Source: Blastomussa wellsi
Taxonomy: Eukaryota; Cnidaria; Anthozoa; Scleractinia; Plerogyridae
NCBI GenBank assembly: GCA_947652115.1
Contig: OX393564.1
Coordinates: forward strand, 20,496,333-20,560,332
DNA: 64,000 nt
Direction: 5' to 3'
Shown here: piece by piece, positions 12,201 through 24,200 of the stretch
How positions within the stretch are numbered: the first letter of the stretch is position 1
Layout: each line of letters opens with the position of its first letter
Notes under the pieces: generated by a model
What the model was told of the DNA's origin: nothing
Seen by the model: the letters and a program-made list of their open reading frames with translations, nothing else
Database searches by the model: none
Made by a program: the position numbers and the translations under genes

Positions 12201-15200
12201 TCCCAGCGAAATCATCCATTTTCTCCGCGAATTTGTCTCTGCAAATCCTGCGAAATTTGACTTTTTTTCCCGCGAATTATCAAAAGCCCTGATGCTACCT
12301 CCTAGGAGACATAATTGTTGTTTTTATTGTTTTTTAATACATGAACGAAGAATTCAGACAAAGATTTTGGCATTACAATGTATATGTCAACTTTGGAAAG
12401 ATTAAAGTTACATTTTGAATGAAAAGAACCATTTACCTTATTGAAGGAAAGTAATTAATTTATAATTTTTATTGCTACAGGTGGATGTCACTTCTTCTTC
12501 CACTGTTATTGCTGTATAATGGTAAGTAAATAATCTTTTTCCAGCAGTGTGACGTAAGTTATTATAAACAAAACTGTATTTGAAGTCAAACGTTTTCAGT
12601 AACTTTGGCAAGAGTTTCTCAACCGTGGTTCAAGCTAATTTGAAGGAATTCCAAGTACGACTGAAGTTTCAGATCCGTTCAAGCATTTTTAGCATCATAT
12701 ATAACTAACAATGCCTTAAAATTAATCCACTGTTCTTAGACTTGAGGAAGGGAATGGGTATTTCAGTTTCAGATTGTTGTGTGATCAGCTTTTTTAAATT
12801 GAATGCTGACTTGTGTTTGGCTCTGAAAACTGTTTGTGGAACTAATAGCAAACAAGAGGGCGTAAATTTTACTCTGAAACCATAAACCTTTCTCATTCTC
12901 AACAAAGCGTGATTTGTACTCAGTTGTGTAATGGTATGCATTGTTGTTCGTGTTCCACAGACCCACTGTTTCCACTTAACTTCCTGGTGAACAGTTGGGT
13001 GCCAAGTATGTTTGATTCAGTGTTCCAGGCATCCTTTCTCTGTGCCCTGCTGCTGTTTTGGCTCTGTGCCTTCCATGGAATCAGACAGGTTTGTGGAAGT
13101 GAAACCTTTAATCACCATGCACATCAGGTGGTGCCTAATGCTTAGCGTGTTGGACTCGGGATCAGATTCGACCCCTGGCCAGAGCATGGTTAAAACTAGG
13201 TAGCATTTGTGTGGGAGGCATGGTGGCCTAATGGTTAGTGCACTGGACTCTGGATTGGTGGTCCGGGTTTCAGCCCTGGCTGGTGCAGTGTGTTGCGTTC
13301 TTGAGCAAGGCACATTACTCTTCACCCAGGTGTATAAATGGGGACCGGCGAATCTACTGCTGGGAAACCCTGCGATGAACAGGCATCACATCCAGAAGGG
13401 AGTATAAATACTTTCTGTCACTTCAAGCTAAGGAAACTGGGATAAGCTTTGGCCTGATGGGCCACTTGGCTCGTATGCAGACTTTTGCATTTGGATAGAC
13501 TTGAAATCATTCTGACTTGTTTGTTATAAGATTATGATTTTGCCAGCTATAAGATCGACTAGAATCACCGTACTTTTGCAAATGGGAAGTTTAGTACACA
13601 CAATAAATAAAAATACCAGTACAGAGAATGATTTAAAATACTGTGATGTACACCCTAGTCAGCAGCATTCACTGTCCAGTACTTTCAATAAAGGGTATTT
13701 TGGAGAACTGGGTAAAATTTTGACTTTTCCATTGTTGATAGTTTGCTGACAACTTGTTCAACTTTAGAAGTAATTATCAGAATTTTGATGACAAGTAAAA
13801 CATGAAACTTGTTTTATGCGAAGTGGCAACACTTAGATGTTGGTATTTAACTGTACTGGGTTTTTCTAAATGGCAATATTTTTGGTAATGATAGTTAAGC
13901 ACGGCAATTTGTTATCCACTATTTATTAAAGAATCTGACCTACCCAGTATGCATTGCATGCCTCTGTTATTGTTATTATCCAATAATGCTTTCAAAAATA
14001 GCAATTGTTCGAAAATAATCAACCAAAACAAAGTATAAGAAGTGAAGAGAATATTTACGTAAAGATGTGACCTGTTTAAAGCAGTAAACTCTTGATGCAA
14101 ACGGATGGAAATTGTCAGTCAGTGACTCTGTCTTTTGGGTGCCCCCAAAACGGCAGATGGACTAATTAAGTGAGTGAGCAATGCATACTGGCTGGGTCAG
14201 ATTCTTTAAAGGGACCTAGTCAGCCACACCTTTGTTATTGTTTACGTGCGAAAATTTCAGTATTAAATTTTACGCTGAACTTGTCGAAACAAAAAAAGGT
14301 CACTGAGAAACTTGCTAAAAGTTATTTAAACTCTTCCAGTAACATAAATCACAGCAATGTAATAAGATTATGCTTGGCCATTCATTTTCCATAATTTCGA
14401 TGGCATCCAAAATGGCGGAGGCTGACTAGGGCCCTTTAATATTATTATTATTATTTTAATTTTTATTGCTGTTGTTGTTGTTGTTGCTGTCAACATGTTG
14501 TTGGCATTATATTTTCTATGTTGCACTTATCTTATCACTATTTGATGTTTGATATGTTTGGGCTTTCTTCCAACAGAGTGAAAGGAGATTAAGTTTCTAT
14601 CTTCCAAAGATTCTCATTGTTGGCATTCTGTGGGTTGCGGCATTTACCCTGTCCTCATGGCAGCAGTAAGTTAATAACTTTGAATCAACTCCAATGATTT
14701 TAATTGTTATTGATTGGAGCAGTTTTCACTTGAATGTTGTACTAAGCATTTGCTTTCAGTTGGTGTTGTATTACTATACTTGTCGACTGTTCTAAAAAAC
14801 TTGTGCCACTTTGTCATCCAATCTGCTGTAAATCCAAAAGCAAACGAGCAGAGGACTGGGTACTTGATTGGGTTGAAAAGTGAATCCCACCACATGAAAG
14901 AGCACCCAAACCTTAGTCGTGAAATTTGAGCGTGATTGGAGTAAAGGGAAGTCAATGCTGGGTCTTTGAAAATTGTTCAAACAAGAGAGTTTAGTATGGA
15001 ATGGAGGGACGCCTGTCTGTCCAACTATACAAAGGTTTCTTAAAGTGCACCTAACCCCAAAATATTTTTCACTAAAATAAACCTTTGCACCATTTTGAAA
15101 AGCATTGCACCTTTCATTTCTCCTTTTTACCAAATTCTGACTACTTATAGAATTCAAAAGTTACGAAAAACTGTACATCGTTTGTTCTACAACCGAGTCA

Positions 15201-18200
15201 GAAGGGGCATGGGTCTATTCCTGATTTGACATCACAAACTGATTTGCATGCATGTTTACAAAGACTTGATGCGATGCAAATCAGTTTGTGATGTCATATC
15301 AGGAATAGACCCACGCCCCTTCTGACTCGGTCGTGGAACATATGATGCACGGTGTTTTGTAACTTTTGAATGCTATATATAGTCCGAATTTTGTAAAAAG
15401 GAGAAACGAAAGTTGCAATGCGTTTCGAACTGGTGCAAATGATTATTTTAGCGAAAAAAAAAAAACATTTTGGGATTAGGTGCACTTTAAATATAAGATT
15501 TTCAAAAGTGTACTATGTCTTTGTGTTTAACCCAATAACACTCAAATTTAATAAACATGCTAATGTTTGAATGCTCTTTCCAGGTTCCGAAATTGCAACC
15601 AGGTGGTCGCCAATGCGACTGAAAATTAAGTGTTACCGACCAGTATCTCATAGCTAGTCGCCAACAGGCGACTAACTTTCAGCATTGTGTCACTGTTTTG
15701 AATGAGTGCCCAAGTAATTGAATGGAAAAGTTTCGCATTTAATTTCAGCAAGAAACTTAGCCCTTGTCTAGTCAAAGTTTTTAATCTCCACAAAAAGTAA
15801 TTAAGATTAAAAGTAAAAGTAAGATTCCCGTTAGGTGACTTTCGACAACCGTTGCAAACCACACACTTCGATCAACATTAAGCTGTCTCCATATTTTCAG
15901 TGGTTTCATCTAAAAGCCACACTGTGGGTACAATTTTGTTCCGAAGTGGCCTGGAACGAGCAATATGGCCACTTTGTGCGTGGTTGAAGGCGTCGTACTT
16001 CTGGTCAGTCTTCAAACTAAGAGAGCTGTCTATTGAACAAAAACTCCTTTTCAACTGAAATGTAAGCTACACGATATTTTAATGCCTTTATATATGCGAG
16101 TCTTAAAGAAACGCTTTTCAGAACTCAATGTTTTCGTGTTTTGCTCAATTTGCAGTGAGAAAAATTTTGCGAACTTCTTTTTGGCGACCAGATTTTTTCA
16201 TTTGGCAACTGAAAAAAATGTTCAGTCACCAGTTGGCGCCTGCATTAAAAAGTTAATTTCGGACCCTGCTTTCCAATGACAGGCTTACTTAATGTTTTGA
16301 TTCAATTGTTTTTAAAGATTCATTCCCAGTCCCCTGTTTCATTTAGAACATGACTAATTACACGTGGCTCCCTCGTGCATGTTTTCCTGTGCTTTGGACT
16401 GCTGCATGTATTTGCTTTGTGTTTTGATTGATTCTCTAAATTGTCTGTTTCCTTTGTGATGGACCAGAGTGATTATGTTTTGGTTTTGGTTTTACGACAC
16501 TCATTTGAAAACTGTTCCATTTCATCCCGGTGTTGAGGTAGCATGGAAAGATCATTACAAAGCATTTGGGGTGGCACTAAAGGTAGCTTATTTTACAGGT
16601 ACAATGAGTTGCAAGATCCAACATATCAGTACAAGATAGATATCGGCCATTTTTTGGTAAGATAATTAAATAATTATATGTATTAGCCAAGGACTTATCA
16701 AGGTTCAAAGTGGCAGCTCCATATTTTGTTGTCGGTTCTTGATAATTTGTGATAATGCTCTCATTGACAATGCAAGCATACACAACTACTCAAGAAAGAT
16801 TCCATTGCTGAAATAAATTGTCCAGTCGCAGAAATTCTGCTGACGATGACCATCAAGAATCACACTATCCAATCAGAGTAAAGTTTGTACTTTGCTATCT
16901 AAACATGTTCCGGTGGAAAAACACTGGTGAACACGATTTAGCCTGCATAACTTGTGGGAATGTTTTGTTTGAGTGGCAGAGCATGCCAGTTCTCTTTTGG
17001 GAGGAGGGTTGGCGCAGTGGTGAGAGCGCTCGCCAATATGTCATTCCGGGAACCAAGCACTATTTCCTTTTTGAAATAGCTCCTTGTTGACGTTATGCTC
17101 GTGACTTTAGCTGAATTTAAGGTAGAAAAAACAGATTGAAGTATTATAATAACAAGGCAAAAAGTAACAAGGGTGGTAACGTGGAACAGATTGTGAATTC
17201 AGAGAAATTTCACAGAATGAGTCTTCTTTCAAGATGCAGCACTTGACAAATTATAAATAAAATTGTCTGCAAAACAGTAACAGGACTAATTTACAGTTAA
17301 GCATTGGGACTTTTGTGATTGTTTTAACAGGGCCTGAAAGTGTTGTTCTTCACAATCGGTGCTATTTACGTGATTTACTTAGTATACCTGTTGTTCAGAG
17401 CATACAGTGAGTTACGAGCAATGCCTTACTTTGGTAAGTTTATTTTTATTTATAATTTGGTTTTATCAACTGGGTTGATAATGTCAATTGGCCACCGTAA
17501 AGAGATTNNNNNNNNNNNNNNNNNNNNNNNNNNNNNNNNNNNNNNNNNNNNNNNNNNNNNNNNNNNNNNNNNNNNNNNNNNNNNNNNNNNNNNNNNNNNN
17601 NNNNNNNNNNNNNNNNNNNNNNNNNNNNNNNNNNNNNNNNNNNNNNNNNNNNNNNNNNNNNNNNNNNNNNNNNNNNNNNNNNNNNNNNNNNNNNNNNNNN
17701 NNNNNNNCATTCTTGCCAACCAGTTCTGACCAATGGTAAGTGCTGTAAGACAGTTTTGGCTGCAGTCATATGTATGGTAAATGTTTGACAAAGACAGTCG
17801 TTGCCACCTTTCCTCCAACATGTGTATGTCAAAGGCTATATTTCATGTGCAAAGTGGACAACTGGAATTGAAGTTCAACAACATAAAATCTGTTCCAGTC
17901 CAAGCTGTTGCGACGATATAAACGAACTCAACGATTTTATTCATAGTAAAGAATGGTACAAACGATCGATACGCCACTGCATGGCTTTTTCCCCAAAATC
18001 ATAAAACTCCGAAATCTGAAACCTCGAGCGCGAACCGTATGGTTTTCATTCTAAATTAACTTGACAGCTGTCACTCATATTTTTATACAAAATGTAACGC
18101 AACGAAATGTAACGCTCTCCTCAACACAAGCATCTGGAGGAGTTTGATATTTAATTAACTCCAGCTTTCAGGACTGCAAATAATTATTTCCTGTGAAAGG

Positions 18201-21200
18201 ACATATGTCCGACATGCACGGAGGTCCGGCAAAACAGTGGTGATGTGGGACGTCATATCACAGAACTCCTCTATAAAGCGTTGTCAACGCAAAACATTGG
18301 TGTTTACATAGGAAGGCATAAAAAATTGTCCAGACATGTATTCTATCCCACCAAAGTTGGGATTTTATTGGACATAAGCAAATTTTGGCCGGCTACTGTC
18401 CGATGTCTGATTGTTATTTGCAGTCCTGACCTTCTATAACATTAATCTACATTGTAATACTCCAAGACTGTTGCTATATCTCCTTGATGAGATTCTAGTC
18501 CACGGAAGGCTAGCCCTGTATGTCTGCATCACATATTTCCCTTTCGTAAACGGTAAATTCAATTTCAGCGGCAGATGGAATGTTTTTGAAGTATTGTAAA
18601 AAATTTTCTGATAAAAGAAAGGAAAATTGTTCATTCAGAATCATAAGCGCATGGGCAATTTTTTGCCAGGGAGGCGGTGAACAATTTGCCAAAAAATTAT
18701 CCCAAGTTGCTTTGCCAGAATTTCTCATGTTGCCCAAAATATCTGAGTTGCCAAATATCTGAGTGCAGCCACATCCCCCCTCCCCTGGCCCCTACGCCTA
18801 TGCTCAGAATTGAACCCAGAACCTCTGGAGTGTTAACATCCTCCTACTACACCACCATGCTGATCTGCCAAACCCCTGAAAATTCAATTATAAGAGGTGA
18901 ATTTGTTCATTGCTTTCACTCCGGTTTGCTAGCTGCAATTAAACCAGAGTGAAAGTGAACAGTTATGATAAGCATTTGACAAGTGCATATGGTAAACGCA
19001 TCATGGCCAGAAATCGCGGACGTAGCGCCCGCGTAACGACAGCGGCTTTGCCCCCCTTCTCAAAAAAATATGGCGATCAAGTTTACAAAAAAATGTATGG
19101 AGCGAAAATTATAGTTGAAGATAGAAACATTTCTCGCGTACCTGTAACAGTTGCCAAGTCGGAATCCAATAGTAGGAAGTATCTGTAACCCACTGTATAA
19201 ATATTAAATCCACAACAGACTATTAACACCGTCCTTTTTTAGTGTGATTTTACCTCTCCTGTCGCTCTCACAACCCTTCTATTTTATGCGGAATATTGTT
19301 CAATTTGCCATCTGTCACCTCGCCTGGCCGCGCTCGCATCCAATTGTTCGATGTTGCCAAGTTCACTCCCGAAAGTCACCAGCGTGGCCCGCAAACACAA
19401 CAATTTTCAGGTAGATTGAACACGTTTAACAGCGTCCATTTTTGGATTGAAAACACAAGAGTATAATACTATGGAAGTAGAGACGTTCATCATGAACTAC
19501 CGGAAGTGGGCCCATGAAAGCCTGACTTCACGCGCAAAAAGAAGCTCACTTCTTCAGTGCCTTCGACTGTATTCGCTATCGTTTATCCGCCATGTTTGGT
19601 ATCAAAATAAAGCTTGGAAACCAGGCTTTCAATCTCCGTTGAGAACTGGGGAAAGTTGTTTAACAGTAATGTTGGTCAGCGCTCTAACGAGTGGGCATTT
19701 TTACTTCCGGTGCCAAGTGGCGGGAACTTCGGATCCATCGAGTTGAGGATTTCATTAAAATGTCTGACCTTCTCACTGGTTTTGGTCTTAGCAAATGGAA
19801 GGAAAACATTTTGGTGTCTACAGAGCATTGCCTTGATTACGTGAAACAAGATTGTGTTGCAGGAGATGAAATAATTTTTACGGTAAACATTCAAAACGAG
19901 CAACTGAGGAGCTGGTATGATCTCAGAGAGGGGCAGGGCTTATTGACACAATTTTCTTATGTGGAAATTTTGAACGCCTCAATTGCCGAACAAAATATTA
20001 AAATTAAAGACGACTGCACAAGAATTGATGGTTTAATTCGAAGAAGCTGCAGTAATATCAAAAGCAAATGCCGGAAGCTCGAGGGTCGTGCCAGAGTTCA
20101 GTACCTGAATGAATTTAGAAAAATTGCCATTCGTCGGGATGAGATTGTTAAAGTGGCGGACATGGAGAAAGAAATCAATAAAATGAGAGAAACTGCAAAA
20201 GGATTATTAGAAGATAACGAGAAGCTGCAAAAGCGTTGCAAAGAACTATACACAGAACTTCAAAGCGCATTCCAGTCCAAAACAGACTTTGAAAACAAAC
20301 TGGTCGAAATGGAAAATTCCTACGAGGGTATTTTAAGTAAAAACAAGGAACTCAGAGACTACATTGACAGAATGTCAATTTCAGATACAGTAGAAAACGG
20401 CGGTAAGGTCATTTCTGAAGTTGGAGGGAGACAGCAAAGAAGAAAACTGAGGGAACTTAAAACACATGTGGAAAGGACTTTATGGTTTGCAGAGACCTAT
20501 GGCCTTACTTTGGATGTGGCCAGTTTTACTGACCAGAAGGGAGTCAGTCACACTGTCAATTTTCTCGATGGCAAAGACAAAAAAAAATTCAAGGATCTTC
20601 CTCAAGAGGAACAGGACAAAATAAAGCAAATTCTTTTTATCCAAGATAAGTTTTCAATCGGTGAAGCAGCTTACCATGAGCTGACCATGACACCAGCAGG
20701 GGAGGGGTTACCCAGGTCATACCTGATAAAGCAGTGCAAAGACTCACTAAATGAACTTTGTCACATTGAGAGAACCCCAGGGAAAGAAGAAGGAGCACAA
20801 CTTAATTTCCGGGATGAGCTATGCAGTACAATCCGTAATCATGTGAGTACACAAAGTTCATGACAATGTACCGATAAATAACTATTATATATATAAAAAT
20901 AAATAAAAAACATAATATTACAATACTATTTTAAGAAGTATCTTCAATAATATCAACCAATAAAATTTTTAAACATAGATGAGAGACCATGCAACAACAG
21001 GCGAAATGGACCAGCCTCCAAAGTACAAAGTAAAACTGAGCGGCGATGGTGCCAAAATGACACGGCTTACAGGCTTTGTCATTTTGTCATTCTCACTTCT
21101 GAATGACGAAGATGCAGTAATGTCTTCAAGAGGTAAGGTTCAAAATGTACATGGAACAATATATATCTTTTGCACATACAATAAGTTCCTGTATAAATTG

Positions 21201-24200
21201 GGCATAATTTGCTTACTTTCCCTTTATCTCAGGAAATCATACTGTTGCTGTAATTAAGGGAAAAGAATCCTATGAACTTTTGCAAACATCATGTGCCAGG
21301 CTCTTTGCTGATGTGAACAGGATTGTGAAAGAAGGAGTAGTAGAAGTGGATGGAAAAGATGTGCCAGTTGAAATGTACCTTGGAGGTGACTATAAGGTAC
21401 CTGAAATGAATGTTCCTTTTATTATTATTATTTTAGTGGGGGCAGGGGAAAAACCTGTTTATTGTTGACTCCTAATCAATGTATTTTATTTGTCTAGTTT
21501 CTTTTACTTATAATGGGAATGAAGGGAGCAACTTCAGATTATGCTTGTGTCTGGTGCACAATTCACAAGACCTTAAGGTAAGAAGTGCATATCAAGGTAA
21601 TATATTCTTTCAACAATAATTTAAAATGACTCAGACAACATAACTCAGTCTTCCATACATGTATCTCACATTTTAGGTCTGACATGACCAAGCCCATGAA
21701 CTACTACTGGAAGGAATCAAAAAGAACATTAGATGACATGAAGAGATGTGCTCTAAAGCACCAGTATTCCTGTGAGCACCCACCTTTGCTAGAAATCCCT
21801 TTAGAGAATGTGGTGCTTGATGAGCTGCATTTGATGCTGAGGGTTACTGGTAAGATACTAGATTACTAACTATACTGAATACTGACTCATTCAACTAAGC
21901 AGCAAGAAATAATGCACATGTACTAAAGCTTTTGTTATTTAACAGACAAGCTAACAAAGAATCTTGTGACAGAGGCAATTAGCAGGGCCAAAAAAGATAA
22001 CCTACATAAAGCCCCTCGTAACCGAACAGCAACTCATCTTAACAGCCTTGTAAAAGCCATTTGTAGCTGTGGTGTCTCCTTTAGTGTGTGGGAAAAAAAG
22101 AATGCCGATGGAAGTGGAAGTGGCACACACGATTTCACTAGCCTGATGGGCACAGATAAAAGGTTGTTACTGGAAAAGCTCCCAGCCAAGCTGTATGGTA
22201 TCATTGGCCCAACTACAAGTAGCACAGTGATTAAAATTTGGAAGGTACTTCTTATTTACATCAGGTGTAATGTTTAAGAATGTAAATATTTTTAATAAAG
22301 AAAGATAATAAATTAAACATTACAATAAAATTAAAAATTTAATCAGTTGGCCAACCAAGAGTGTAACTATATACCAGTAATTATCATCTTTAAATGATAA
22401 TGCAAAACATTTCATTTACCTAGGACTTCAATGACATCTACACAAAAGATCTTCTGAAAAAGGACCCCACAGATGAAGACATTGAGAACTATTTTTCCAA
22501 GGTACATTTATATATTATTGTGATGTCACTTACAAATCAACACACCTTTTATGGCGTAAGGCATCAGCTGCACATAATAATACTGACTCATGGTTGTACA
22601 ATAATTATAGTAATATCATTTTCTGTTTAATTTTATAGGTCACTGCTTGGGTAACTCTTTTTAAATCCCTCGGTGGGAAGTTGGAGGGGTATGGCTGTTC
22701 TGAAGTAACACCATACATCCACTGTATGGTTTACCATGTTCCACACTTCATGAAAAAACACAAAGGAATGAAAAAATTCTCTGGACAAGGTATACAATTG
22801 AACTGGTTAAAAAACAAGACCTCTAACTCATTGTCAAGCAAATAGCATTATATCAGGTGATTCTAGTCTAGACACTAATCTTTTTTTATTTGCAAAACAA
22901 TAATAATTAACAATACATTCTAGGGGTTGAGAAGCTAAATGATGACTGTCGAAGGATCCATTTGCAGAAGTCAAATAAGTGGGATGCTGCCAAAGATGTC
23001 CTCATAGTTGGGAAGCGGCTTGAGATGCTAAGGGACTTTAAAAGAAGCCCACGCCTGTACAAAAAGGCAGCCAAAGATTACTGGTCAGGAGGCATAACTG
23101 AGAATCGTGCAAAGCGTCCCCGTTTGAGCCATGATGAAAAAAGTCAACAAAACAGTGTGGAAGAAATTGATAGCCTGAGCCCTGAAATGATTAAATCTAA
23201 ACTTAAGGACTTAGGAATAACGACACGGGCAAGAAATATAAAGAGATTACAGGGAATATATAGAGCAGCTTTGCAATCTGCATCAGTTGAAAACGATCAT
23301 TAAATTCAGTAGTGTTATAAAAAACAAAACAAAAATGATGCATGGAATAAGGCCCTAAGATATGTTTCACAAACAAATGTATTGTAATCCTTTCAATGTG
23401 CTTTGTATATACTGGGAAATCAAGAGGAAAATTCTATGTTAGATCAGGAGTCACTTGGGGCCTTGTTCTATTCACTCCTTAAAACATTACATTTTACCTT
23501 TCCATAAGGTTATTAAGGGTAAATATTCAAATATTAAATTTTCAAGCCCCAATATTTTAAGGGGGGAACCAAAACAGTTCACTGCAGTTTTAAAAATTTA
23601 AGTTGTTACTGTCACAAGCACATTTCACCATTGACACACAAAGTTTTTCCATTGGGAACTGGGAAGCCTTGGCAAGCTTGCCTGCTTTTCTGACGTAGTG
23701 AACAGGGGACCAAGTTAACAGAGGTTTTATCTTTAAAGGAAAGTCCACTGCCTTTCCTTCCCCATGCACATCCAGGTAGTACCACCAGTGCTCGGGTAAT
23801 GTGGTAAACCTGGAGAAGTCATGCTTGGAATACAAAACATGACCTCGGTGTTCACAAGCAACTCCCTTCTTGTGTGAAAGGTATCTCCACACATCTAGCT
23901 CCATGTTCACATAAAATGGAGCCACGGAGGAACTTTTCAAAGCAGAAAGGACTGCTGTTGCAAAGTGGAAACCAGCATCTTGCAGCCTCTCCTCGCTTGG
24001 TTTGGGTGGTTTTTCATAGCCTCTATGTAATTAACAAAGAAATTGAAAAAATAATGAATATAATGGCCTATCTAGCCTTAACCTTCTTCTAAAGCTTCAT
24101 TCAAAAGCTGTTACCTTTATCAAATGCCTTCTGACATAATAAAAGGAATTCAAATAAACAACATAGCTTGGAACATGTAATCTCACCTAATTAAAGCCTC

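Noticed and set aside
17340..17832. Open frames spanning the N run
   Set aside because: They exist only because unknown bases are read as open codons.
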